The notes: generated by a model from the letters alone, not told the origin. DNA of 64,000 bases from Legionella quinlivanii (GCF_003265995.1 NZ_MVJN01000001.1:62001-126000); one strand, 5' to 3'; positions 1 to 9,920 are shown, counted from the stretch's first letter. A program made the numbers and translations.

Positions 1-40
1 AGGGGTCAATTACACGCTTCACTGCAACCAAAATTTTCAT
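1..40 (-). CDS. etfB: Electron transfer flavoprotein subunit beta, 5' end only
   Basis: The reverse strand reads an ATG followed by codons for MKILVAVKRVIDP before the window edge, which is the characteristic N-terminus of the ETF beta subunit. A GAGG ribosome binding site lies a few bases upstream of the ATG. EtfB pairs with EtfA to carry electrons from acyl-CoA dehydrogenases to the quinone pool. Only 13 codons are visible, so identity rests on this short signature. Confidence 0.75.
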   Translation of the reverse strand, partial: MKILVAVKRVIDP

Positions 41-202
41 AGATCCTCACTGGATTCACTCATTATCAGTTTACGAGTATTTCAAACTGCTTTTATTTTT
101 ATCCTGAATCAAGCCCTACATCTTGCCAGAGAACGAGTACATAATTCAAGGCTAGTTTTCAGTAAGCCTGTTCAGCTCTTGGGACAATAATGCCAAAATT
201 AA

Positions 203-1075
203 CTAGACAGCAGTAATTTCCTCCAGAAACTGGCGAAAGCTTTCTCCAATTTCCGGATGGCGCAATCCAAACTCAACACTTGCCTGCATATATCCCAATT
301 TGGATCCACAATCATAGCGTTTACCGTCAAATTGATAAGCCAATACTTTTTCGCAGTCAAGCAATCGCTTAATTCCATCAGTAAGCTGAATTTCTCCGCG
401 CTCGTCTGGCGGTGTTTCCCGTAATGCGGTAAAAATTGCCGGAGTAAAAATATAGCGCCCTACTGCTGCGAGGTTTGAAGGGGCCGTTTTGGCTGCTGGT
501 TTTTCAATCATCCCGGTCACTTCGGAAAAACGCTCCTGCGGATTTACAAGGCTAACTACACCGTATTGATGTACATCGTGCCAGGGAACGGATTGAACAG
601 CCAGAATCGATTTTCTCTCATTCATAAAAAAATCGACCATCGACGATAAACAGGGAACACGCAGATCGTCAATCAAATCATCTGCCAATAATATTGAAAA
701 GGGATCCTCACCAATCACATGCTCTGCACAGAGAATCGCATGCCCAAGGCCCATCGGTTGATTTTGCCGGACATAGGTAAACTGAATCCCTTCAGGGGAA
801 ACATTGCGTACCAGCTCCAGAAAGCTTTCTTTTCTTTGCTCTAAAAGCCGGCTTTCGAGCTCGAATTGTTTATCAAAATGATCCTCTATAGCTCTTTTGG
901 TAGAGCTGGTAATGAAAATCATATGATTGAAGCCGGCTCGCGCGGCTTCTTCTACCGCATATTGAATCAGCGGCTTGTCTACAACCGGCAACATTTCCTT
1001 TGGAGTAGCCTTGGTAGCAGGTAAAAAACGGGAGCCTAGTCCTGCAACAGGAAACACCGCCTTTTTTATTGGCAT
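203..1075 (-). CDS. galU: UTP--glucose-1-phosphate uridylyltransferase
   Basis: GalU makes UDP-glucose from UTP and glucose 1-phosphate, a precursor for LPS, exopolysaccharide and UDP-glucuronate. The 290-residue length is normal for the family. The N-terminus has the nucleotidyltransferase signature GLGSRFLPATK followed by PKEMLPVVDKP, and later ADDLIDD and the EKP motif are present. An AGGTGA ribosome binding site precedes the ATG. It lies 10 bp downstream of ugd on the same strand, whose product oxidises the GalU product, so the two probably form one transcription unit. Confidence 0.96.
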   Translation of the reverse strand: MPIKKAVFPVAGLGSRFLPATKATPKEMLPVVDKPLIQYAVEEAARAGFNHMIFITSSTKRAIEDHFDKQFELESRLLEQRKESFLELVRNVSPEGIQFTYVRQNQPMGLGHAILCAEHVIGEDPFSILLADDLIDDLRVPCLSSMVDFFMNERKSILAVQSVPWHDVHQYGVVSLVNPQERFSEVTGMIEKPAAKTAPSNLAAVGRYIFTPAIFTALRETPPDERGEIQLTDGIKRLLDCEKVLAYQFDGKRYDCGSKLGYMQASVEFGLRHPEIGESFRQFLEEITAV

Positions 1076-1085
1076 CGCTAATCAC

Positions 1086-2432
1086 CTAATCGTTATATCC
1101 AATAACAACAGGACGTCCTACAGAATAATACATCTGCAAATTGGCATCTTTGACAGCTTTCAAGTCAAAGCAATTACGTCCATCAAAAACTGCCGCTCGT
1201 CCAATAGATCGTTTCATCGCAGAAAGAGAATAAGACTGGAATTCAGACCATTCAGTGGCAATTATTAAAGCATCTAAACCTGCACTAAGTACTTCTTCGG
1301 CAGATTTTGCCCATACGATATTATGCTCGCCCTGAAAAAGCAACTGGGCAGCATCTGTAGCTACAGGATCATAGGCGACCACCAAAGCGTCTTCCCGAAG
1401 AATCGACTGAATTGCAATCAAACTACTCGCCTCTCTTAAATCATCTGTATCCGGTTTAAATGACAATCCCCAAAATCCCAGCTTTAAACCGCTCAATTTC
1501 TGATTAAAATGACTCATCAAATGCTTAAAAACCCAGTTTTTCTGCTCATTGTTCACTTCGTCTATCGCAAGCAGCAAAGAGGGGTTCAATTGCAGGTCGA
1601 CAGCACATTGGGCCAGAGCTCTGACATCCTTTGGAAAACAGGAACCGCCATAGCCTATTCCAGCATTCAGAAAGTGAGGGCCGATGCGTTCATCGAGCGC
1701 CATACCCCGGCGCACCTCTTCGATGTTAGCCCCGGCAGCTTCTGCGATTTGGCTAATCTGGTTAATAAAGCTTATTCGGGCGGCCAGCATGGCATTGGCT
1801 GAATACTTGGTCAACTCGGCAGAAGAGCGGCTCATTGAAAGAAACGGTATACCTTTGTTGATTAATGGCTGATAGATTTCCTGCAGGCAGGCAATTGAAG
1901 ACGGTTCTCCGCCTGCGATAATGCGGTCGGCATTTAAAAAGTCAAACACAGCAGAGCCTTCCCGCAAAAACTCAGGATTAGATGCCAGATGCACTGAAAT
2001 ATCCTTATTCAATAGTGCTAACTCTCCCTTAACAAGATTTTCCAGAAGCTCCCCGGTTCCTACGGGAACAGTGGATTTACAAATAATAAAACTATCTCTT
2101 TCAGCCAGTTGAGCTATTTTTCTGACAACCTCTTTGACCTGAGATAAATCAGCGCGGCCATCCTCTAATCCCGGTGTGCCTACGGCAATAAAATGAACAT
2201 TCGCGCAATAAACTGCCTTTTCAAGCTCTGAATCAAATCGCAGCCTGCCTGCACCGCTTTGTTCAGAAAGCAATTGAGGCAAATTTTTTTCATGAATAGG
2301 ACAATGCCCTGATTGTAAGGATTTAATTCGGTTATGGTTTACATCCACGCATAAAACATCATGTCCCAGACTAGCGAAACAGGCAGAGGAAACCAGCCCC
2401 ACATAACCTGCTCCATATACAGCTATTTTCAT
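1086..2432 (-). CDS. ugd: UDP-glucose 6-dehydrogenase
   Basis: This enzyme oxidises UDP-glucose twice with NAD to UDP-glucuronate, used for surface polysaccharides. The protein opens with MKIAVYGAGYVGL, an NAD-binding Rossmann fold, and carries the catalytic cysteine in GGSCFPKDV at about residue 265. I chose the ATG at 2432, preceded by GAGAG, because it puts the Rossmann strand at the N-terminus; the longer open frame to 2480 overlaps the neighbouring gene and adds an unrelated 16-residue extension. Length of about 448 residues fits the family. It is followed directly by galU. Confidence 0.95.
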   Translation of the reverse strand: MKIAVYGAGYVGLVSSACFASLGHDVLCVDVNHNRIKSLQSGHCPIHEKNLPQLLSEQSGAGRLRFDSELEKAVYCANVHFIAVGTPGLEDGRADLSQVKEVVRKIAQLAERDSFIICKSTVPVGTGELLENLVKGELALLNKDISVHLASNPEFLREGSAVFDFLNADRIIAGGEPSSIACLQEIYQPLINKGIPFLSMSRSSAELTKYSANAMLAARISFINQISQIAEAAGANIEEVRRGMALDERIGPHFLNAGIGYGGSCFPKDVRALAQCAVDLQLNPSLLLAIDEVNNEQKNWVFKHLMSHFNQKLSGLKLGFWGLSFKPDTDDLREASSLIAIQSILREDALVVAYDPVATDAAQLLFQGEHNIVWAKSAEEVLSAGLDALIIATEWSEFQSYSLSAMKRSIGRAAVFDGRNCFDLKAVKDANLQMYYSVGRPVVIGYND

Positions 2433-2449
2433 AATTACTCTCACTTCCT

Positions 2450-3673
2450 TTAAACACAGGTCAAAGCGCTTGGCTCGCACTCATTACCTTCAAACAGTCC
2501 AGGTTCCTCCTGGGTCGGCTTGTTTACAGTTCTAAGTGTTGCGAGCGCCTTGGTAACCGCACGGGCAGCTTCTGTTCCTGTGGCACATATATCTTTGTTG
2601 TAAGACAGTTTTCTTAGCCGGTCTTCGATATTTTTTAACTTTATTTCGAGCGAATAATTTGAAGCGTCTTCTTGTTGGAAAACTTTTAAAAGCTCCTTCA
2701 TTTTCATGCTTTTTGTATGGCCATAGCGAAGACTGGCAGCGGTTTGTTTTGATTGCTGATAAATATATTCTTCAAGCGGAACCGCAATCAGTTTAATCTC
2801 AAACTCACTAAAGTAATGCCCCCATAAACCAATCTCTGCTGACAGATATAAATCGCTTAGCGCTGCAGAAGGCATAATGCTGTTAAATATCCTTTTCTGA
2901 GCCTCCAGGCTCAATGCCAGCCCCACTTTAAAAATCAGATAAATCAGATTGGTGCCCTGTGCCATTGCTGTCGCGGCCAGCTTTGAAAATACTTCAATGA
3001 AATAATGGGTCTGTTTCCCAATTGCCTGAACAATATCGATTTGTGATTTCTGTAGCCAGTCCGAACCTTTCCAGATCACATAAACTGTCGCGAATAATAT
3101 CGCAAATTCCTCGATATATAAACCTGCGCAAAGTGCTGTAGTGACCAGAGGTAACTTATCGATAGTGGTTTGAAACCAGTTTTCCGGCAACTCCCGGGCA
3201 TTGTTATGATAATCCTGAATGGAACCAAACATTGTGATGAGACTACTGAGTAAAGCGCTTTGCACCACATTCTCAGAAGTTTCCCTGTCTTTATTTAATT
3301 TGCTGATGAGCTGGTCAAGGTTGGATACCTCCATATATTGCGAAGGTTTATGATTAGCATTTTTTTGCAGGATAAGATGACACTGAGCGAGCAGATAACG
3401 GCACAAACCCTTTTCATAGGTCGTATCGCTGACTTGCTGTTCAATCCAGGCTATATACCCCTCTCCGCTGTTGGCCTCTATCAATTTATCGAGCTCGGCA
3501 TAGGCCCGTTCAAGCTTGTCCGGCTGCCCCACGAATTGTCCCAGCAATTGCGAAAAGCAGGTCATCAGCGTCAGCTTGATTTTATTTTGCTGATAGGCAT
3601 TCAGCTCAATACGATTGGTATAATAATAATCTACAATGGAACTTAGTTTTCTCTCCAATTCTTCTATTGTCAT
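2450..3673 (-). CDS. Unrecognised protein with hydrophobic core, candidate Dot/Icm effector
   Basis: I do not recognise a family. The start at 3673 is supported by a GGAGATAGGG site just upstream; the open frame itself begins nine codons earlier. The product of about 407 residues is mainly helical, with a hydrophobic stretch around residues 174-204 and further hydrophobic helices around 235-265, suggesting membrane association. The C-terminus is acidic and contains PGLFEGNECE, which resembles the glutamate-rich tails of Dot/Icm substrates. A similar PGLFD motif occurs in the protein at 32391-33974. The effector assignment is inference; an ordinary membrane protein is possible. Confidence 0.55.
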   Translation of the reverse strand: MTIEELERKLSSIVDYYYTNRIELNAYQQNKIKLTLMTCFSQLLGQFVGQPDKLERAYAELDKLIEANSGEGYIAWIEQQVSDTTYEKGLCRYLLAQCHLILQKNANHKPSQYMEVSNLDQLISKLNKDRETSENVVQSALLSSLITMFGSIQDYHNNARELPENWFQTTIDKLPLVTTALCAGLYIEEFAILFATVYVIWKGSDWLQKSQIDIVQAIGKQTHYFIEVFSKLAATAMAQGTNLIYLIFKVGLALSLEAQKRIFNSIMPSAALSDLYLSAEIGLWGHYFSEFEIKLIAVPLEEYIYQQSKQTAASLRYGHTKSMKMKELLKVFQQEDASNYSLEIKLKNIEDRLRKLSYNKDICATGTEAARAVTKALATLRTVNKPTQEEPGLFEGNECEPSALTCV

Positions 3674-3749
3674 CCCTATCTCCGTATGTACTTCGTGCAT
3701 TGAGTCAAGCGTTATCTTTTAAGCAAAATAGTGTTAGGATACATAAATT

Positions 3750-3863
3750 GTAACTCCCCAGGTACGTCATCCTGAGCGTAGCGAAGGATCTCAAACTGCT
3801 TGGAACTGAGCCAGATTGAGGAGATCCTTCACTGCGTTCAGGATGATGTACCTCGGGAGTTAC
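3750..3863. repeat. Palindromic intergenic repeat, family A copy 1
   Basis: Two arms of about 43 bases, one starting gtaactccccaggtacgtca and the other ending in its near reverse complement, flank a 28-base centre. Most differences between the arms are compatible with G-U pairing in RNA. The same element recurs at 37429-37528 and 62818-62957. This copy lies in the divergent gap between two genes and is inverted relative to the other two. Confidence 0.9.
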
Positions 3864-3928
3864 CAAAAAATTTATCATAAGGCACAGTAAATTTCTGGTC
3901 TACTGCTAACACTCATTACTGCATTTTT

Positions 3929-5362
3929 ATGGATATAAATCAACTAACTGCCTCAAAAGAAAGCAGGCACTCCTCGGCCGCAGCACTACTCGGCTTTTGC
4001 CTCATTATTATTTTTGTACGGCTTTTTTTAAGAGGCAGCTTGCTTGAACTTGATGAAGCGGAGCAGATTGTCCTGGCGCAGCATTTTTCCTGGGGCTATC
4101 TTAATCAACCGCCCTTATATAATTGGCTGCAATACAGTCTGTTTCGGTTGTTTGGCGCAAATCTTTTCAGTTTAATCGCCTTGAAATCAGTACTGCTTTT
4201 TGGGTGTTTGTTTTATTACCATCGCATTTGCCAGTTACATTGTAAAAATTCTTTATTGGCCTGGTGCGCTACAGTTTCATGGGCTTTAATTCCCGCAATC
4301 AGCCTGGACTTGCTGAAGGACAATACGCACTCAGTACTGGCTTTGTTAATGGCTTGTATCAGCTGGTATATAGTTTTTAAACCGCAAAGCCTGTCCAGCT
4401 TTAGTGACTATTGCATCCTGGGCTTAGTCATGGGCTGCGGCCTGCTTTCTAAATACAATTATTTATTCTTTCTTTTACCCCTGCTTCTTACGCTTTTATC
4501 CATTGAGGAAATTCGTTCACGAGTAAAGCCCGCTTATTTATTTCTATCCTTTTCATTGGCGTTACTGATTGCAAGTCCCTATCTGATATGGCTTTATCAT
4601 TTTGCCAGTATTGGCCTGCATGCCAGCTATAAGCTGGTCTCGCAAGACAAATCGCTCATTCATGGGGCGCTTGAAGTTCTTAAAGGCAGTTTACTATTCA
4701 TCCTGCCCGTTTACATAATTAGCCAGATTTTTTTTCCGCAATCGTTTTCCTTCCGACCTAAAACGCTGGAAAGCCGCATCGTTAATGTTTATTTCATCTA
4801 TGCGCTGGCGTGTCTGATCATCCTGGTACTGGCATTGGGGATCAAAAATTTTGAAACGCGATGGCTTATCCCGATATTTTTTATAGTACCGGTTCTTTTT
4901 TTTAGCCCAATTAAAGAAAATCAGTTTAATCCGAAACGTTTTGCTCGCTACATGGTATGCTGTCTTCTTCTGCAAGGCTTTTTTATTTCAGCACTGGTCT
5001 ATCGGGCACATTTTGGAAATCAGCGCAACCTGCGTTTCCCTTTCACAGAGCTGGTTCATGTGCTGAAACAATCAGACAGCTCCTTCAATTATATTCTTTC
5101 CGATTCATTCTGGTTACTTGGAAATCTGTACACACAAACCGGAACTGATTTTCGTTTTATTGATACTCTGACAGCGTTCCAGTATCCGAAAGGCCACTTG
5201 TTTTTAACCTGGATGGGAGCGAAAACCCCATCCTGGGTTCGAGATCTATTTCCAAACCAGGAAATTGTGGTGCACCCGATATACTCCACAACCCGCCCGC
5301 GGGAGATTCTTGGCGGCTGGAGCGAGTATAATGGCCCTATGCCATTGGTTGCCTTGGTCTGA
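3929..5362 (+). CDS. GT-C superfamily glycosyltransferase (family 39-like membrane protein)
   Basis: This 477-residue protein has about ten or more hydrophobic segments. Near the N-terminus, after the first membrane helix, it has ELDEAEQIVLAQHF followed by NQPPLYNWLQY, the acidic first-loop signature of polyprenyl-phosphate-dependent GT-C transferases such as ArnT and protein mannosyltransferases. It would transfer a sugar from a lipid carrier to lipid A, protein or glycan on the periplasmic face. Donor and acceptor cannot be read from the sequence. It stands alone between unrelated genes, with repeat A copy 1 just upstream. Confidence 0.75.
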   Translation: MDINQLTASKESRHSSAAALLGFCLIIIFVRLFLRGSLLELDEAEQIVLAQHFSWGYLNQPPLYNWLQYSLFRLFGANLFSLIALKSVLLFGCLFYYHRICQLHCKNSLLAWCATVSWALIPAISLDLLKDNTHSVLALLMACISWYIVFKPQSLSSFSDYCILGLVMGCGLLSKYNYLFFLLPLLLTLLSIEEIRSRVKPAYLFLSFSLALLIASPYLIWLYHFASIGLHASYKLVSQDKSLIHGALEVLKGSLLFILPVYIISQIFFPQSFSFRPKTLESRIVNVYFIYALACLIILVLALGIKNFETRWLIPIFFIVPVLFFSPIKENQFNPKRFARYMVCCLLLQGFFISALVYRAHFGNQRNLRFPFTELVHVLKQSDSSFNYILSDSFWLLGNLYTQTGTDFRFIDTLTAFQYPKGHLFLTWMGAKTPSWVRDLFPNQEIVVHPIYSTTRPREILGGWSEYNGPMPLVALV

Positions 5363-5437
5363 GCTTTATCATATTTATTGAATTTTTACCCAACTTATCT
5401 CATAATATGCAAATAATTTATTTATTTTACAATTACT

Positions 5438-5983
5438 ATGACAGCCTATTTAAATAATCTTCTAAACAAAAGATCCTGCCAGAATTCCACTCATCCAGCT
5501 ATCGTCTCCTTAAAAGAGATTTGCAAAGATAGCCAAAAATTAACACTTGCCGATTATCAAAAAATAATTACACAGTTTATCAAATCGCCCGCAACTGACA
5601 CTGATAGCGTCAATATTGAAAAATTCATTTTTTCAGCCTACGAATTAGAATGCTATCATCGCCAGCTTCAGGCGCAGTGCAAACCCTCTGTTGAGTCGGC
5701 TAAAAAAACAAGTCCGACACTTTTTGCAAGAGAAATTACCTCAATTTCTCCCCATCGCCTCCAGATTTTGAATCTACTCATTAAATTAAATATATTAGAT
5801 GACAAACTATTTGAAGCCGTAAGCTCTTATCCACGTGCTCAGATTCAAAACCTTTATGCTCAGTTCAAATCTATTAAAAACCAGGATGATTTTTGGAGCA
5901 TTCATAATGAATGGAGCGCTGAAAATAAATCCGAAGAAGTTGCTGCCAAAAATTCAACATCTACTGTGATACCGCCGAATTAA
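5438..5983 (+). CDS. Unrecognised 181-residue protein
   Basis: No family recognised. The protein is soluble, helical and rich in Lys, Gln and Ser, with no signal peptide or membrane segment. Residues about 105-150 (PHRLQILNLLIKLNILDD onward) look like one unit of the leucine-rich helical repeats often seen in Legionella substrates. The C-terminus (EWSAENKSEEVAAKN) is glutamate-rich and hydrophilic, compatible with a Dot/Icm signal. Ribosome binding is weak before the ATG. It is convergent with the next gene, 5 bp away. Function unknown. Confidence 0.55.
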   Translation: MTAYLNNLLNKRSCQNSTHPAIVSLKEICKDSQKLTLADYQKIITQFIKSPATDTDSVNIEKFIFSAYELECYHRQLQAQCKPSVESAKKTSPTLFAREITSISPHRLQILNLLIKLNILDDKLFEAVSSYPRAQIQNLYAQFKSIKNQDDFWSIHNEWSAENKSEEVAAKNSTSTVIPPN

Positions 5984-5988
5984 ACTGC

Positions 5989-6357
5989 TTATTCAGCGAC
6001 CACATAAAATTCGCAGGCCTCTCGCGCACTGGTACAAACATAGCCGGTATAGATATCAATCCAGTTTGGATCAACGCGCGGAGGCAATTTAACGATGGTT
6101 TGTCTCCAGATTGAATAATCTCCAGCTGAATTACGATAAGTGCAGCTCACCCCCCTGCCAAAACCGGCTACCAGAATGTTGGCCTTAACAAACTGAGTGC
6201 CGGGTTCTCCGTAAGGAGGATTCGCTGAAAAGGGATTCTTAAGCCAGGGATAGGGAGGTTCTCCCCATTGAAGAGAGCTATTATCAGGATCAGGACAAAC
6301 GCTTGCGTAAGAGTTGAGAGTGAGCGCTAAAAGCCATAGAAATAGCTTTAATTTCAT
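5989..6357 (-). CDS. Small secreted protein, DUF3757-like
   Basis: The product of about 122 residues begins with a signal peptide (MKLKLFLWLLALTLNSYAS) and then CPDPDNSSLQWG, which resembles the N-terminus of the DUF3757 family of small Legionella secreted proteins. Four cysteines in the mature part could form two disulfides. The ATG at 6357 follows AGGGAGAATAAAA, a good ribosome binding site; the longer frame to 6387 would put charged residues ahead of the signal peptide. Function is unknown. Family name is from memory and moderately sure. Confidence 0.7.
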   Translation of the reverse strand: MKLKLFLWLLALTLNSYASVCPDPDNSSLQWGEPPYPWLKNPFSANPPYGEPGTQFVKANILVAGFGRGVSCTYRNSAGDYSIWRQTIVKLPPRVDPNWIDIYTGYVCTSAREACEFYVVAE

Positions 6358-6591
6358 TTTTATTCTCCCTGAATAATTCGCTCGCATGTAATTATCTGAT
6401 TATTTTTCGAATTTTGTCAATGAGAACTTGAATTCCCATGATCATTTTGTATAACAGAAAATCTTATTGATCCCATTTTAAACCACTGCTAGAATGCATT
6501 GTCATTGCCCAATTTGTCAAGTGAATGTCTTTTTGGAGCCTGTGTCATTACATACTCCCGTCGTATACCTCAGTTTTTTTAGGTGACTTAA

Positions 6592-9500
6592 ATGAAACGC
6601 AAATTTGATTCCAGCCAGTCCTCACCGCAATCAGAAACCAATGTACTGAGGCGAGATATAATTCCTCCTTCAAAACCAGAGGATGCTTTGCAAAACATTT
6701 CCCGCCTAGTCATCTCAATTAATACTTTAGGAAAAGAAAAAAATACACGTGGCGCATTCAATCAGACACTGACAAGCCTTCTTGAAGAATTTGTTGAAAT
6801 AATCCGAGTGCAATTTGAAGATTTGAAAGACTGGATAGATCTTGCATACCAATATTCTCCCAATATAAATGAGCTTGAAATCGAATTTGCGCATGTCGTT
6901 AAATTTTTGGGAGTCTATCTAAAAGAAAGCTCCCCCGCCTCTGTTTTGTCTGCCCATTCGTTGAATCAGTTGCTCCATCTGTTAACTTTTAACTGGAACG
7001 TTTCAAAAACGCTTTGTTTACATGGATTGTCGAATCTGGCCAAAACCAGTCGAATAAAAGGCAAACTATCCACTGAATTATTAGAAACCATTTTGTTAAG
7101 CTCTTCCCGAGGTCCTCTGTGGGAACAACATCATGCCTCTCTGCTTTTCAGTTTAAGTATACTGATTGAGCATGACGCACTGGACAGAGAAATCAATATT
7201 GAAAAAATTACACCCTTTCTAAACCGGTTCAAACCATTTCGCCTTGAGGCTAATGACTATAGAAACATTCTTTGCTTTTATAAATCTGTCAATAAAAGAA
7301 GACCATTAAATCCCACAATTATTCACTCCACAATTACCAGCTGTGTAAATAATATTTCCTTACAATTTAACGATGCTCTACTGGATATTTTTACGTCCTT
7401 TGCTGAGCTCCTTAATGAGGAGTCGGTAGCGGGGATGACCGCAATTAAAGCAGATTTTATTTATGAAATTCTTGAAAGGATAATTGCATCTTCAAATACC
7501 GGCATACTTGCCAATCAAATTTCTCGTCTTTATCTTCAATTTGCCAGACTGGCTAAAGTGGGTGCCATTGAAGGCATGCTTTCGCTTGAGCTGTTTGAGA
7601 AGATTCTGAGCCAGCTAGAGTTGGATAAACTGCCTGCTGATATTCTACTCCGTTATTTCTCTGCGCTTGAATTGCTGCAGCAGGCAGGCAAAACCTCTCG
7701 TCCAGTGTCGGATGCTTTAATTAACAAGTTCCTGAATTCAGCAGCTGAAAAAGCATCTCAGGTTCCAGGGGCAGATATTCAATGCCTTGCTATTGCAAAA
7801 AGCTTAATCAAAAGCCCTGAGCTTATTGAACAAAATAAAACCCCAATTCAAAAATTATTACACAGCAACCTTGGCAGAGTGGGTACAAATCCCGAAAAAA
7901 TAATAAAACTTCTTCAAACCATCAGCTTTCTCAGAAATCATCGGTTCTTCGACAATGATCTATCAGCATTGCTCAGCAAAATTCGGATTGCCTATTCCGT
8001 CTTTCCAGAAGATTTAAAAATCCAGTTGAATGAGATTATGCAGCATTTAAAAGATTCACCTCACTGGTTGCAGAGTATTCGACAAGCAGTGGGGCTTGAA
8101 CAACGGCCTGTATCAGCTGTTCATGCAGCAAGCGCTATACCCTCTATGCGCTTCCCGTCAGCAGGATTGTATAAAGGACCTGCTATTGTACAAAAAAACA
8201 CCACGACACCAGGACCAATCAATAACCCACAGCCTCTTGGGAACGTCAGGCCGACACCAGCTTCCTCTCAGGCTTCAGCTCCCATAACAACAGGAAATGA
8301 ACCTCGCGGTATTAAACGAACAGCCTCTCATCCTTCTCGAAATAGCCTCGCTCAATCGAAATCTGGAACCAGCTCAACCCGGACAAGCACCGACAAACCC
8401 GCTTCCTGGCAAAATGCCTGCCAATCCAATCGGATATTCTCGGCTATTGCGGATGATGATGTTGAAAGACTAAAAACAATCCTCGATATCCGGGAGCACG
8501 CAGGGTCAGTCAAACGGCCTTCCAAAAAGCAGAAAGAGGCGACACAATCGACTTCAGCAAAGCCACGTCTGGCATTGTTACTTAAACGCCCGGAGGGAAA
8601 TAAAGCATTAACTGAGGCTGAACGTGAAGTTTTTAATTTTTTCAGGACAGTTAGTAAAGATGCCCTGATTAAGTTGATTCAAACAAGTAATTCCGTTTTC
8701 TTTTTTCATCTGTTGAAAGCCTGTACTCACCACAACCGCTATTTTCTCATAGAGAAGGGCTTCTTTGATGAGGTCTTCTCCCATCTATCCATGGAGCAGC
8801 TCAAACAGTTCATCCCCCACCTTGAGGCTGCTGAAATTTATCGTGCAGAAGATTCGATTATGCACGTTTTAGAGCAGCTTAATGAACGTGGCCGAAAAAA
8901 CCCGGGAGAGGCAAGCTCACTGAAGGTATTGAAACTTGAATTTTTTACAAGGGCAAGGGAATTTCATATCGACGCTGGTCACATACACCTCGCCGAAAGA
9001 CTTAACGCCTCAATCAGAAGAATCGAACAACAGCAAATCAATCTCACGCCTGCCAGCCCATCGAACCTGGCACAGACGGTCAGTACTAACCCCAGCACCC
9101 GAGTCACTTCCTTTGCAAGATCCACTTCCGGAACTCGCTCTCTTTTTACGGTCAATACCTCTTATCTTTATGACAGCGAAGATATGCTCGCGATTTTGAG
9201 AGCCAGATTAGAGACGTTTAACTTTGCCACCGTCATTGGAGTCAGCCAGATTAATGACCATGTGCAGGGAAATCGAATAAAGGATCAGCTTAGGTTAATA
9301 CTGGCCGAAAATGCTGCTTTAAACGCATCGCATAAAATTGTTCTGGTTCTTCCCATTCAAGTGGGCAATCACTGGGTTGGGCTTCTTCTTGGCTTAACGG
9401 GTCGGAAAGTGGATTCAGCCCTGTATCTGGACAGCCTTGGGAAGCAGCCAACTGAAAACAGACAAAGATTAATCCTGAAAGAATTGACTGAAGCGGGATT

Positions 9501-9831
9501 AAATACTGCCGGAATAAAATTAGACTATGCCGAACAGGCGATTCAGCAACCAGTGGCAGATTACACCAGCTGCGGTCCCTGTTTAGTAGAGAACTTCCAT
9601 AATGCTTTATCCCGACAATGGCCTGAGACCAGTCGAATGGAGCATGGTCAAATGCTGGAACTACGTCGCAATCATGCGAGCTGCTTATTGGATAAAAGAC
9701 CGGACTACTATCCTGTGTTTCAGAACAAGCATAAGAATAATGGTGCAAGCTTTCCAAGTATCCAGCAGCAACTCAGCACACATGGCGTTGAAGCAGAAAA
9801 CAGCAGGTCTTCCCTGGCAAGTCGCCACTGA
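6592..9831 (+). CDS. Large candidate effector with C-terminal clan CE (Ulp1/YopJ-like) cysteine protease domain
   Basis: This 1079-residue protein has an AGGTGA site before its ATG. Residues 1 to about 500 are all-helical with repeated hydrophobic heptad-like blocks. Residues about 500-620 form a Pro/Ser/Thr-rich low-complexity linker, followed by another helical region. Residues about 860-1030 carry a clan CE protease pattern: VGNHWVGLLLG with His927, LYLDSLG with Asp947, and QQPVADYTSCGPCLVENF with Cys994, in the His-Asp-Cys order of Ulp1, SseL and YopJ. Such domains remove ubiquitin or ubiquitin-like proteins, or acetylate. The Gln-to-Cys spacing is about two residues longer than in Ulp1. 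Dot/Icm secretion and host substrate are inference. It lies next to tRNA-Leu. Confidence 0.72.
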   Translation: MKRKFDSSQSSPQSETNVLRRDIIPPSKPEDALQNISRLVISINTLGKEKNTRGAFNQTLTSLLEEFVEIIRVQFEDLKDWIDLAYQYSPNINELEIEFAHVVKFLGVYLKESSPASVLSAHSLNQLLHLLTFNWNVSKTLCLHGLSNLAKTSRIKGKLSTELLETILLSSSRGPLWEQHHASLLFSLSILIEHDALDREINIEKITPFLNRFKPFRLEANDYRNILCFYKSVNKRRPLNPTIIHSTITSCVNNISLQFNDALLDIFTSFAELLNEESVAGMTAIKADFIYEILERIIASSNTGILANQISRLYLQFARLAKVGAIEGMLSLELFEKILSQLELDKLPADILLRYFSALELLQQAGKTSRPVSDALINKFLNSAAEKASQVPGADIQCLAIAKSLIKSPELIEQNKTPIQKLLHSNLGRVGTNPEKIIKLLQTISFLRNHRFFDNDLSALLSKIRIAYSVFPEDLKIQLNEIMQHLKDSPHWLQSIRQAVGLEQRPVSAVHAASAIPSMRFPSAGLYKGPAIVQKNTTTPGPINNPQPLGNVRPTPASSQASAPITTGNEPRGIKRTASHPSRNSLAQSKSGTSSTRTSTDKPASWQNACQSNRIFSAIADDDVERLKTILDIREHAGSVKRPSKKQKEATQSTSAKPRLALLLKRPEGNKALTEAEREVFNFFRTVSKDALIKLIQTSNSVFFFHLLKACTHHNRYFLIEKGFFDEVFSHLSMEQLKQFIPHLEAAEIYRAEDSIMHVLEQLNERGRKNPGEASSLKVLKLEFFTRAREFHIDAGHIHLAERLNASIRRIEQQQINLTPASPSNLAQTVSTNPSTRVTSFARSTSGTRSLFTVNTSYLYDSEDMLAILRARLETFNFATVIGVSQINDHVQGNRIKDQLRLILAENAALNASHKIVLVLPIQVGNHWVGLLLGLTGRKVDSALYLDSLGKQPTENRQRLILKELTEAGLNTAGIKLDYAEQAIQQPVADYTSCGPCLVENFHNALSRQWPETSRMEHGQMLELRRNHASCLLDKRPDYYPVFQNKHKNNGASFPSIQQQLSTHGVEAENSRSSLASRH

Positions 9832-9920
9832 TGACAGATAATCTCGGAAACCTGCTGCCTTAGCTTATTGATTGACCTTCGCCTGTGTATTGCATCTTGA
9901 CCGGCGTTGTTCATCAAAAC

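Noticed and set aside
873-1268. Short frames across galU and ugd
   Set aside because: They are overlapped by complete conserved genes and have no independent support.
9290-9757. 155-residue open frame opposite the protease domain
   Set aside because: It lies entirely antisense to the well-supported clan CE domain, has no ribosome site and no recognisable motif, so it is a shadow frame.
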